This document shows, piece after piece, positions 54,208-62,024 of a DNA stretch of 64,000 nt. Source of the stretch: Mesorhizobium sp. M2E.F.Ca.ET.219.01.1.1 (lineage in GTDB: Bacteria; Pseudomonadota; Alphaproteobacteria; Rhizobiales; Rhizobiaceae); assembly GCF_004016445.2 (NCBI RefSeq), contig NZ_SADT02000002.1, forward strand, positions 372,001-436,000, in the 5' to 3' direction. The translations under genes and the position numbers were made by a program. Position 1 is the first letter of the stretch. Each line of letters starts with the position of its first letter. Under the pieces are notes generated by a model, which was not told where the DNA came from, ran no database searches, and was given only the letters and a program-made list of their open reading frames with translations.

Positions 54208-55308
54208 ATGCCTTACGACCAGAAGAAGATCGTCGAAGCGATCCGCGCCTTCGAGCGCGGCGAGATCGTTGTCGTTATGGACGATGACGGGCGCGAGAAC
54301 GAGGGCGATCTGATCGTCGCCGCCGTGCATTGCACGCCGGAGAAGATGGCCTTCATCGTGCGCAACACCTCCGGCATCGTCTGCACGCCGATGCTGCGCG
54401 AGGATGCGAGACGGCTGAACCTCGCGCCGATGGTGGCGGACAATGACTCCGCCCACACCACCGCCTTCACCGTCAGCGTCGATTTCAAGCATGGCACCAC
54501 GACAGGCATTTCCGCCGACGACCGCACGCTCACCGTGCGCAATCTCGCCAATGGCAATGTCGGCCCGTCGGATTTCGTGCGCCCCGGCCACATTTTCCCG
54601 CTGATCGCGCGCGAAGGCGGTGTCTTGATGCGCTCCGGTCATACCGAGGCCGCGGTCGATCTTTGCAAGCTTGCCGGCCTGCCGCCGGTCGGCGTCATCT
54701 CCGAGCTGGTCAATGACGACGGCACCGTCAAGCGCGGGCCGCAAGTGCAGGCTTTCGCCGAGGAGCATGGCCTGAAGCAGGTTTCGGTGGCCGACCTCAT
54801 CGCCTACCGCCAGCGCAAGGAAACGCTGGTCCAGCGCGTCGCCTGTTCCGACATCGAAACGCCCGGCGGCAAGGCGCAAGCCTTCACCTACACGCTGCCA
54901 TGGGATTCCATGCACCACCTGGCGGTGGTCTTCGGCGACATCCGCGACGGCGAGGAGGTGCCGGTGCGCCTGCATCCGGAGGATGTCGTGACCGACGTGT
55001 TCGGCACCAGCCACCGGCTCGACGGCATCATGAAGGCGATGGGCGAGCGCAGGCGCGGTGTTATCGTCTATCTGCGCGAAGGCTCGGTCGGCGTCGCCCA
55101 CCAGGAGCGCAAGCGGCCGCTAAGCGGCGACCGCGAGGATCACGAAGAGGCCCGCCGCCGCGAGAACGAATGGCGCGAGATCGGCCTCGGCGCGCAGATC
55201 CTGAAGGATCTCGGCATCTCGTCGATCAACCTGATCGCTTCACGCGAGCGCCATTATGTCGGCCTCGAGGGCTTCGGCATCCACATCGCCAAGACCGAGA
55301 TTATGTAG
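54208..55308 (+). CDS. ribB: RibBX: 3,4-dihydroxy-2-butanone 4-phosphate synthase with degenerate GTP cyclohydrolase II-like domain
   Basis: A 366-residue protein. The N-terminal RibB domain is complete: VVMDDDGRENEGDLIVAA, HTTAFTVSVD, RPGHIFPLIAREGGVLMRSGHTEAAVDL and GVISELVNDDG. The C-terminal half has the fold of GTP cyclohydrolase II (LHPEDVVTDVFGTSHRLDGIMKAM). The three zinc Cys of that enzyme (E. coli RibA 54, 65 and 67) are replaced, so it should not cleave GTP. This is the RibBX type described in rhizobia. The start at 54208 follows a repeat element; an earlier frame start would translate the repeat. No other riboflavin gene is nearby. Confidence 0.9.
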   Translation: MPYDQKKIVEAIRAFERGEIVVVMDDDGRENEGDLIVAAVHCTPEKMAFIVRNTSGIVCTPMLREDARRLNLAPMVADNDSAHTTAFTVSVDFKHGTTTGISADDRTLTVRNLANGNVGPSDFVRPGHIFPLIAREGGVLMRSGHTEAAVDLCKLAGLPPVGVISELVNDDGTVKRGPQVQAFAEEHGLKQVSVADLIAYRQRKETLVQRVACSDIETPGGKAQAFTYTLPWDSMHHLAVVFGDIRDGEEVPVRLHPEDVVTDVFGTSHRLDGIMKAMGERRRGVIVYLREGSVGVAHQERKRPLSGDREDHEEARRRENEWREIGLGAQILKDLGISSINLIASRERHYVGLEGFGIHIAKTEIM

Positions 55309-55369
55309 CTGGCTGACGCCTCCGCGACGTCGTCAACCATGGGCGGACCGACGCGATGGCCGAATACCG

Positions 55370-56587
55370 TCACTCCGCCGGCGCCACCGCTCGGCCTCTG
55401 TCCACATCGCAATCCGTCGCCAGCCGGCATTGCCCGGCTAGCACGGTCGCCAGCGCGATAGCACCCGCCGCCACGGAAACCCAGAACCCGTTCTGCGGAC
55501 CGAAAGTGTCGACCATCCAGCCGGCGGCGAAGGAGCCCAGCGCCATGCCGATGCCGATGCCGGTCGTCACCCACGTGACGCCCTCGGTCAGCATGGCCGG
55601 CGGCACGTGGCGTTCGATCAGGCCGAAAGCGGTGATGAAGGTCGGCGAGATCGCGACGCCGCTGACGAAGACCGCTACCGCCAGCGTCGGCACCGTGTCG
55701 ACGAAAAGCAGCGGCAGCGTGGTGAGCGCGATCACGGTGACCGCCACCGCCAATTGCCGCTGCAGCGGTGCCTTCAGGCTGAGCGCGCCGACGATGATGC
55801 CGAGCACGAAGGATCCCAGCGCATAGACGCCGATGACCAGGCTCGCCGCCTCGGGCTGGCCAAGCGCCTTGGTGATGGCGACCGTTGTCACTTCCGTGGT
55901 GGCGAAGGTCGCGCCGACGAAGATCAGCGCGAAGGTGATGATCTGCACCGGCCGCAGGCGGATCGCCGAACCGGTCGCGCCATGCTCGACCAGGCGGACA
56001 GGCGGCTCCGTCGAGCGCTGCAGCAGGAATGCAGCTGAGCCGAGCGCTAAAAGGAACGTGCTGACTACCATGCCGGCTTCGGGGAACAGCGCGGCGCTCA
56101 AGCCCACCGACAGCGAGGCGCCGGCGACATAAACCAGTTCGTCGGCCGCCGATTCGAAGGCGAAGGCGGTGTTCAACTCCGGCCGGTCGCGAAAAATCTC
56201 GGTCCAGCGCGCCCTGACCAGGGCAGGAACGCTGGGCACGGTGGCGGCAAGCAGCGCCGACCCGAACAAGGTCCAGGCCGGCCAGTGCTGATTGGCCGCC
56301 ACGATCAACGTCGCGAAGGCAAGCACCGAGACAAGCGTCATGGGTGCCGCGATCGCCGTCTGGCCGCGCCGGTCCACCAGCCGCGACACCTGCGGCGAAA
56401 GGAAAGCATTGACCAGCGCGTAGGTGGCCGAGACCGCGCCGGCCAGCCAGTATTCGCCATGCGTCTGCGACAGCATCGCGACGATACCGATCGGCGCCAT
56501 GGCGATCGGCAGGCGGGCGATGAAGGCGGCGGCGGCGAAGCCTTTCGTGCCGGGAGCCCGAAAGATGTCCGCATAGGGGTTTCGCAT
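55370..56587 (-). CDS. MFS transporter (efflux type)
   Basis: A 405-residue major facilitator with 12 predicted membrane segments. FIARLPIAMAPIGIVAMLSQT is segment 1, and VSRLVDRRGQTA is the loop 2-3 signature. FGLIERHVPPAMLTEGVTWVTTGIGIGMALGSFAAGW is typical of drug/sugar efflux members of this branch. I chose ATG 56587 with GAGGAGCAGG upstream. It is divergent from a TetR gene, with three palindromic operators between them, so it is probably an exporter induced by its own substrate. The substrate is not known. Confidence 0.87.
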   Translation of the reverse strand: MRNPYADIFRAPGTKGFAAAAFIARLPIAMAPIGIVAMLSQTHGEYWLAGAVSATYALVNAFLSPQVSRLVDRRGQTAIAAPMTLVSVLAFATLIVAANQHWPAWTLFGSALLAATVPSVPALVRARWTEIFRDRPELNTAFAFESAADELVYVAGASLSVGLSAALFPEAGMVVSTFLLALGSAAFLLQRSTEPPVRLVEHGATGSAIRLRPVQIITFALIFVGATFATTEVTTVAITKALGQPEAASLVIGVYALGSFVLGIIVGALSLKAPLQRQLAVAVTVIALTTLPLLFVDTVPTLAVAVFVSGVAISPTFITAFGLIERHVPPAMLTEGVTWVTTGIGIGMALGSFAAGWMVDTFGPQNGFWVSVAAGAIALATVLAGQCRLATDCDVDRGRAVAPAE

Positions 56588-56623
56588 GATCCTGCTCCTC
56601 GACAAGGGTGTATACCACAACTA

Positions 56624-56638
56624 CATACGTTGCGTATG
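56624..56638. promoter_or_regulatory. TetR operator 1 (CATACGTTGCGTATG)
   Basis: A 15-bp palindrome, CATACGTTGCGTATG, the copy nearest the MFS gene (its start is 37 bp away). It is identical to operator 2. Confidence 0.82.
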
Positions 56639-56652
56639 AGTGTGAGATAGTT

Positions 56653-56667
56653 CATACGTTGCGTATG
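56653..56667. promoter_or_regulatory. TetR operator 2 (CATACGTTGCGTATG)
   Basis: Identical to operator 1, centre to centre 29 bp. It lies in the middle of the divergent promoter region. Confidence 0.82.
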
Positions 56668-56675
56668 TCAATTGG

Positions 56676-56690
56676 CATACGAGGCGTATG
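56676..56690. promoter_or_regulatory. TetR operator 3 (CATACGAGGCGTATG)
   Basis: Differs from the other two only in the central bases. It ends 16 bp before the TetR start codon and would block its transcription or early elongation. It is 23 bp centre to centre from operator 2. Confidence 0.8.
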
Positions 56691-56706
56691 CGAATAGGGC
56701 CAGGGC

Positions 56707-57300
56707 ATGCACAGACCGCGCAGGGAGATGATCGCCGAGACGCGCGCCAAGCTGATCGCGGCCGCCCGCCATGCCTTCGGCACGATCGGCTATGCCGAGG
56801 CCTCGATGGACGATTTCACTGCCTCGGCCGGCCTGACGCGCGGCGCGCTCTACCATCATTTCGGCGACAAGAAGGGGCTGCTGCAGGCGGTGATCGCCGA
56901 GATCGACGGCGAGATGGCCTTGCGGGTGAACGAGGTGGCGTCGAAGGCGCCGACCCGCTGGCAGCATTTCGTCGACGAATGCACCACCTATATCGAGATG
57001 GCGCTGGAGCCGGAAATCCAGCGTATCATGTTCCGCGACGGCCCGGCTGTGCTCGGCGATCCGGCACAGTGGCCGAACGCCAACGCCTGCATCGCCTCGA
57101 TGACCGGGCATCTGACCGCGTTGCAGGGGGAAGGGGTTGTCGTCGCCGATGTCGATCCCGAGACAGTTGCGCGGCTGATCAACGGCGCCAGCAGCCAGGC
57201 AGCGCAGCGCATCGCCAATTCTAAGGATCCCGAAGCCACCTCGAAGAAGGCGATTGCGGCCTTCAAGCAACTGCTCGAAGGCCTGCGCAAGAAGCCTTGA
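56707..57300 (+). CDS. TetR/AcrR family repressor
   Basis: A 197-residue repressor. The N-terminal helix-turn-helix, AETRAKLIAAARHAFGTIGYAEASMDDFTASAGLTRGALYHHFGDKKGLLQAVI, is complete. The C-terminal ligand domain ends EATSKKAIAAFKQLLEGLRKKP. It is divergent from the MFS gene, with three CATACG-type palindromes in the 119-bp region between their start codons, so it most likely represses both. The ligand is probably the MFS substrate. Confidence 0.9.
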   Translation: MHRPRREMIAETRAKLIAAARHAFGTIGYAEASMDDFTASAGLTRGALYHHFGDKKGLLQAVIAEIDGEMALRVNEVASKAPTRWQHFVDECTTYIEMALEPEIQRIMFRDGPAVLGDPAQWPNANACIASMTGHLTALQGEGVVVADVDPETVARLINGASSQAAQRIANSKDPEATSKKAIAAFKQLLEGLRKKP

Positions 57301-57430
57301 GGGCACGCTTGGGTAACCAAGCCACCACGTTGTGCACCGGTTTCGGGCCGGTGCAACCCTGCCGCGGTTGACAATAGCCGGGGCGAGCGCATCCTCCTGC
57401 GCCAACTCTTAGGGCGTGGAGAGTCGGGGC

Positions 57431-58414
57431 ATGTGGGACTTCAGCATCGCCAGGTCGGTGTCCATCATGATGCGGACATGGCCGTTTATCGTCTTTCGCA
57501 TGATCGTCTATTTCGGCATCACTGTCGCCTACATCATGGCGACCGGCACGGGTGCCAGCGTCGGCTACGGCGTCGGCCATATCTCGACCGATCCGGACGG
57601 CCCGATGTCCTTTGCGCTGTGGGGCGGCGTGGTCGGCTTCGGCGTCGTGTCGATCGCCGTCTACTGGATCCGCGAATACATCCTTTATGTGCTGAAAGCG
57701 GGTCACATCGCGGTCATGGTTCATCTGATCGACGGCCGCGATGTCCCCGACGGCCAGGGCCAGATCGCCTATGCCAAGGAAGTGGTCACCCAGCGCTTTG
57801 CCGAGGCCAACATCCTTTTCGTCGTCGACCAGCTGGTCAAGGGCGCCATCCGCGCCATCACAGGCCTGATCGGCGGCATCGCGGCCTTCCTGCCCATTCC
57901 CGGCCTGAGCGGTATTGTCAGCTTCATCAACACGGTCATCCGCCTGTCTCTGACCTATGTCGACGAGATCATCCTCGGCTACAACATCCGCATCAATTCG
58001 AACTCGCCCTTCGAAACGGCGCGGCAAGGCGTCGTGCTCTACGCGCAGAACGGCAAGCACATGGTCAAGAACGCCATCTGGCTGGCGGTGATCATGTGGG
58101 GCGTGTCCTTCGTTATCTTCCTGTTGATGCTGGCGCCCGCGGCCGCGATCCTGTGGGTCATGCCGGGACAGCTTGCCGGCTGGGCCTTCGTGCTGGCTAT
58201 CGTCTTTGCCTGGGCCTTCAAGGCCGCCTTCATCGAGCCCTTCGCCATCGCATCGCTGATGCAGGTCTATTTCGAAACCATTGAAGGCCAGACGCCCAAT
58301 CCCGAATGGGATCGCCGGCTGGCCGAGGCGTCGTCCAAATTCAGGGAACTGCGCGACAAGGCGCTGGGCTCCTTCGGCGGCGGCTCGCGCTGGGATACGC
58401 CCCGGGCCGCTTGA
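57431..58414 (+). CDS. Multi-pass membrane protein, rhizobial type (327 aa)
   Basis: The start at 57431 has GGAGAG 7 bases upstream, which favours ATG over the GTG at 57416. MMRTWPFIVFRMIVYFGITVAYIMA, FALWGGVVGFGVVSIAVYWI, ITGLIGGIAAFLPIPGLSGIVSFI and two long segments near residues 220-280 (VIMWGVSFVIFLLMLAPAAAILWVM, GWAFVLAIVFAWAFKAAFI) cross the membrane. The C-terminus is charged and probably cytoplasmic. I know no function, though similar proteins occur across rhizobia. It is convergent with bluB, with stops directly abutting. Confidence 0.8.
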   Translation: MWDFSIARSVSIMMRTWPFIVFRMIVYFGITVAYIMATGTGASVGYGVGHISTDPDGPMSFALWGGVVGFGVVSIAVYWIREYILYVLKAGHIAVMVHLIDGRDVPDGQGQIAYAKEVVTQRFAEANILFVVDQLVKGAIRAITGLIGGIAAFLPIPGLSGIVSFINTVIRLSLTYVDEIILGYNIRINSNSPFETARQGVVLYAQNGKHMVKNAIWLAVIMWGVSFVIFLLMLAPAAAILWVMPGQLAGWAFVLAIVFAWAFKAAFIEPFAIASLMQVYFETIEGQTPNPEWDRRLAEASSKFRELRDKALGSFGGGSRWDTPRAA

Positions 58415-59146
58415 TCAAGGCTTCGGAACGCCGCCGAGCTTTGCGATGGCTGATTTCAGCGGCGCCTCGCCTACGCCGCGAAACGTCTCGCTCATCACCA
58501 GCTCGGGCAGCGGCAGGCGCTTGCCCCAGCCATGCGCTTCGAGGTCCGGCTTCGGCGCGAATTCCGAGACGCGGCCGACGCACAGATAGGCGATTGGCGT
58601 GACATGCTCGGGGATCGACAGAAGCTGCTTCAGCGCCTCCGTCTCGATGATGCTCACCCAGCCGACGCCGACGCCCTCGGCGCGTGCCGCCAGCCAGAAA
58701 TTCTGCACCGCGCAGACGGTGCTGTAGAGGTCCATCTCCGGATTGTGCCAGCGCCCGAGCGGCGAGTCCTTCGAGCGCCGCCGGTCGCAGGTGATGCAGA
58801 GGTTGAGCGCGCTTTCGCAGATGCCTTCGAGCTTCAGCTTGCGGTAGAGCGCCTGCCGCTCCGCCTCGATCGCCGGCAGCTCCTGCTCGCGCGCGGCGAG
58901 GAACAGGTCGCGCACTTGTCTGCGCCGCTCGGCATCGCGGATGACGATGAAGTTCCACGGCTGCATATAGCCGACCGACGGCGCATGATGCGCGGCGGTG
59001 AGAAGCCGCGCCAGCACACAGTCATCGAGATCGTCGGCCGTGAAATGGCTGCGCACGTCACGCCTGGTGAACATTGCCCGATAGACCGCGTCGCGCGCCA
59101 ATTGGTCGAAGTCGTCGCCGCTCGCGGCGATCGCTGCTGCCGTCAT
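58415..59146 (-). CDS. bluB: 5,6-Dimethylbenzimidazole synthase
   Basis: A 243-residue nitroreductase-fold enzyme that breaks down reduced FMN to make the lower ligand of vitamin B12. RRDVRSHFTADDLDD and AAHHAPSVGYMQPWNFIVIRD contain the FMN-contact residues and the SVG-Y-QPW segment specific to BluB. RRRSKDSPLGRWHNPEMDLYSTVCAVQNFWLAARAEGVGVGWVSI is the conserved later half. A cobalamin riboswitch lies directly upstream, so the gene is off when B12 is abundant. In Sinorhizobium meliloti bluB is needed for symbiosis. Confidence 0.95.
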   Translation of the reverse strand: MTAAAIAASGDDFDQLARDAVYRAMFTRRDVRSHFTADDLDDCVLARLLTAAHHAPSVGYMQPWNFIVIRDAERRRQVRDLFLAAREQELPAIEAERQALYRKLKLEGICESALNLCITCDRRRSKDSPLGRWHNPEMDLYSTVCAVQNFWLAARAEGVGVGWVSIIETEALKQLLSIPEHVTPIAYLCVGRVSEFAPKPDLEAHGWGKRLPLPELVMSETFRGVGEAPLKSAIAKLGGVPKP

Positions 59147-59194
59147 CGCTTTTCCCTTTGCGACAAGCAGTCCCCCGCCTGACCAAGCGGAAGA

Positions 59195-59357
59195 CCATGT
59201 CTGCCGGGCCGGTCTTCTGGCTCGGGATCGTCCCGCTCCGGCGCCTTCCCGTCTGACACAGTGGCGTTTGCCGGCGCGGTCCCCCTCACAGCGTTGGGCA
59301 CGCCACGGAGTTCAACCGTGTTCCCGATTCTCCCGCGTCGCGGGCACCAGGCAGCGG
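59195..59357 (-). ncRNA. Cobalamin (AdoCbl) riboswitch upstream of bluB
   Basis: Read on the minus strand from 59357 it shows GGTGCCCGCGACGCGGG, then GGGAACACGG, GCCACTG and the B12 box AGCCAGAAGACCGGCC (59207-59222 on the plus strand), in the order of the cobalamin riboswitch core. It lies about 50 bp before the bluB start and explains most of the 334-bp gap (59147-59481). The boundaries are approximate. Confidence 0.92.
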
Positions 59358-59481
59358 AATGACCTTATCGCGAAGTTCGGCACCCGCCAATGGCGCGCAC
59401 GACATGGGCTGGCGCAATTTCCCCAGCCATTCGGCTTTTCAAACATGGTCATTACGGCCGCGGGTGCCTAGATTAGGCGCC

Positions 59482-60408
59482 ATGGCCACCCGTCTCTACA
59501 CGCACCCGATCTTCCTCGAACACCTGACGCCGCCCGGCCATCCCGAGCGGCCCGACCGCCTGCGCGCCATCGAACGCGTGCTGGACGACGAGGCGTTCTC
59601 GGCGCTCGACCGCGTCAAGGCGCCGGAAGGCGACGAGAAAACCATCCTCTATGCGCATCCCGAGAACTTCGTCGAGCGCGTGCGCGCGGCGATCCCTCAG
59701 AGCGGCATCGTCTCGATCGATGCCGACACCAGCGCCAGCCCGAAAAGCTGGCAGGCCGCGGTGACGGCGATCGGCGCGGCCAACGCCGCCGTCGACGACG
59801 TCTTCGAGGGCCGCGCCTCAAATGTCTTCGTCGCCGCCCGTCCGCCCGGACATCACGCCGAAAAGACCACCGCGATGGGGTTCTGCCTGTTCAATACGGC
59901 GGCCATCGCCGCCCGCTACGCGCAGAAGAAGCACCAGGCCGAGCGCGTCGCCATCGTCGATTGGGACGTCCATCACGGCAACGGCACGCAGGACATCTTT
60001 TGGGACGACCCGTCGGTGCTCTATTGCTCGACGCATCAGATGCCGCTCTACCCAGGCACCGGGGCGAAGAGCGAGACCGGCGCCGGCAACATCGTCAACG
60101 CGCCGCTTGCGCCTCGGACCGGCAGCGACCTGTTCCGTGACGCTTTCCTGTCGCGCGTGCTGCCGTCCATTGATGCCTTCGCGCCGGATTTGATCATCAT
60201 TTCCGCCGGCTTCGATGCGCACCACCGCGATCCGCTGGCCGAGATCAACCTGACCGAGGATGATTTCGACTGGGCGACCGGCCAATTGATGGAGCGCGCC
60301 GGCCGTCACAGCGGCAACAGGCTCGTCAGCCTGCTGGAAGGCGGCTACGATCTGCAGGGACTGGCATTTTCAGTCGCCGCCCATGTCGGGCGGCTGATGA
60401 AGGGATAG
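59482..60408 (+). CDS. Histone deacetylase-like amidohydrolase (class II type)
   Basis: A 308-residue zinc enzyme of the HDAC/acetylpolyamine amidohydrolase family. RPPGHHAEKTTAMGFCLFN holds the catalytic His pair, VDWDVHHGNGTQDIF holds two zinc ligands, and SAGFDAHHRDPLAEINLTEDDF holds the third. Bacteria of this type deacetylate acetylated polyamines or acetoin-related substrates; which one applies here is not readable. The start is ATG 59482, and the frame is open upstream over the riboswitch region but not conserved. xseB follows after 3 bp. Confidence 0.9.
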   Translation: MATRLYTHPIFLEHLTPPGHPERPDRLRAIERVLDDEAFSALDRVKAPEGDEKTILYAHPENFVERVRAAIPQSGIVSIDADTSASPKSWQAAVTAIGAANAAVDDVFEGRASNVFVAARPPGHHAEKTTAMGFCLFNTAAIAARYAQKKHQAERVAIVDWDVHHGNGTQDIFWDDPSVLYCSTHQMPLYPGTGAKSETGAGNIVNAPLAPRTGSDLFRDAFLSRVLPSIDAFAPDLIIISAGFDAHHRDPLAEINLTEDDFDWATGQLMERAGRHSGNRLVSLLEGGYDLQGLAFSVAAHVGRLMKG

Positions 60409-60411
60409 GGT

Positions 60412-60663
60412 ATGGCAGTGGAAGGCAATGAGGACGTCAAGGCGATGAGCTTCGAGCAGGCGCTCGACGCGCTGGAGAAGATCGTCGACGATCTGGAGCG
60501 CGGCGACGTCCCGCTCGACCAGTCGATCAAGATCTATGAGCGCGGCGAGGCGCTGAAGGCACATTGCGACCGGCTCTTGAAGGCGGCCGAGGACAAGGTC
60601 GAGAAGATCAGGCTGTCGCGCGACGGCAAGCCGGTCGGAACGGAGCCGCTCGACGCGGAATAG
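60412..60663 (+). CDS. xseB: Exodeoxyribonuclease VII small subunit
   Basis: An 83-residue subunit of exonuclease [58 protein letters not shown] is the complete family pattern. It starts 3 bp after the stop of the HDAC-like gene and is presumably translationally coupled. The xseA gene is not in the window. Confidence 0.93.
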   Translation: MAVEGNEDVKAMSFEQALDALEKIVDDLERGDVPLDQSIKIYERGEALKAHCDRLLKAAEDKVEKIRLSRDGKPVGTEPLDAE

Positions 60664-60702
60664 TTTGGGCGGGCAGAGCAAGCAAGGTAAGGAGTTCAAG
60701 CC

Positions 60703-60969
60703 ATGTGCCGCAACATCAAGACCCTGGCCAATTTCGAGCCGCCGGCGACCAATGACGAGGTGCATGACGCGGCGCTGCAATTCGTGCGCAAGCTGAGCGG
60801 CTCAACCAAGCCGTCCAAGCGCAACGAGCATGCTTTCCACCATGCCGTGGAGGCGATCGCCGCCATCGCGCGCGAATTGATCGATTCGCTCGAGACCAAC
60901 CAGGAACCGCGCAACCGCGAGGAAGAGGCCGCCAAGGCGAAGGCCAGGTCGGCGCTGCGTTTCGCCTGA
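60703..60969 (+). CDS. DUF2277 protein
   Basis: An 88-residue protein starting MCRNIKTLANFEPPATNDEV, the DUF2277 hallmark, followed by AALQFVRKLSGSTKPSKRNEHAFHHAVEAIAAIARELIDSL. It is a small helical cytosolic protein of unknown function. The start has AAGGTAAGGAG about 7 bases upstream. It is 39 bp after xseB and 9 bp before the pirin gene, so the four genes from 59482 look like one transcript. Confidence 0.9.
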   Translation: MCRNIKTLANFEPPATNDEVHDAALQFVRKLSGSTKPSKRNEHAFHHAVEAIAAIARELIDSLETNQEPRNREEEAAKAKARSALRFA

Positions 60970-60978
60970 GGGAACATC

Positions 60979-61899
60979 ATGAGCTTTTTTCCCGGAAACG
61001 ACCCTGAACCCGGCGACGCCTTCGCCTGCGACCAGATCGAGCTGATGGTCATCCCCAACGCCAAGGACATCGGCGGCTTCGAGGTGCGCCGCGCCTTGCC
61101 GACGGCGAAACGCCGTCTGGTCGGGCCGTTCATCTTCTTCGACCGCATGGGCCCGGCGATCCTGCGCGCCGGCCATGCGCTCGACGTGCGTCCGCATCCG
61201 CATATCGGGCTTTCCACCGTCACCTATCTGTTCGACGGCAAGATCAGGCATCGCGACTCGCTCGGCACCGAGATGGTGATCGCGCCCGGCGACGTGAATT
61301 TGATGACCGCCGGGCGCGGCATCGTTCATTCCGAGCGCACGCCGGAGGAACTGCGCGGCGCGCCGATGTCGGTCTCCGGCCTGCAGACCTGGCTGGCGCT
61401 GCCGGACGGCAAGGAGGAGATTGCCCCGGTTTTCGCGAACACGTCGGTGGCCCGCTTGCCTGAGATCGATGCCGAAGGCGTCAGCGGCCGCGTCGTCATC
61501 GGCGAGTTCTCGGGTCTGCGCTCGCCGGTCGCGACCGCATCCGACACGCTTTACGCCGATCTGCGCCTGGCGGCGGACGCCAGCGTGAAGATCCCGGCCG
61601 ATGCCGAGGAACGCGCCATCTACACGCTGGAAGGCGATGTCTCGATCGCCGGCGATGTTTTCCCCGCCGAGCGGCTCCTGGTGTTCAAGCCCGGCGAGGA
61701 GATCGTCGTCTCTTCCGAGCGCGGCGCGCATTTCATGCTGTTCGGCGGCGCTTCGCTGAGCTCCCAGCGCTACATCTGGTGGAATTTCGTCTCGTCCTCG
61801 AAGGAGCGCATCGAGCAGGCCAAGCAGGAATGGAAGACCGGCCGCTTCGATATCGTTCCTGGCGATGAGGAAGAGTTTATTCCGCTGCCCGAGAGCTAG
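60979..61899 (+). CDS. Pirin family protein
   Basis: A 306-residue double cupin. KRRLVGPFIFFDRMGPAI, DVRPHPHIGLSTVTYLFDGKIRHRDSLG holds the metal His residues and the Glu-like position, and NLMTAGRGIVHSERTPEE completes the N-terminal cupin. The C-terminal half is the Pirin_C domain (FMLFGGASLSSQRYIWWNFVSSSKERIEQAK). Bacterial pirins act as quercetinases or as metabolic regulators; the choice is open. It lies 9 bp after the DUF2277 gene. Confidence 0.9.
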   Translation: MSFFPGNDPEPGDAFACDQIELMVIPNAKDIGGFEVRRALPTAKRRLVGPFIFFDRMGPAILRAGHALDVRPHPHIGLSTVTYLFDGKIRHRDSLGTEMVIAPGDVNLMTAGRGIVHSERTPEELRGAPMSVSGLQTWLALPDGKEEIAPVFANTSVARLPEIDAEGVSGRVVIGEFSGLRSPVATASDTLYADLRLAADASVKIPADAEERAIYTLEGDVSIAGDVFPAERLLVFKPGEEIVVSSERGAHFMLFGGASLSSQRYIWWNFVSSSKERIEQAKQEWKTGRFDIVPGDEEEFIPLPES

Positions 61900-62024
61900 G
61901 ATCCTCTAGCCGCGCGTCACTGACGCGCATTTACATTCGCCCGGCGGCGGCCTATTCCGCGCATGATTATGGCGCAATTTGTTGGTAGCGCCTTGTTCGA
62001 TCAATTGAGGCAGGACGCGCCCGA

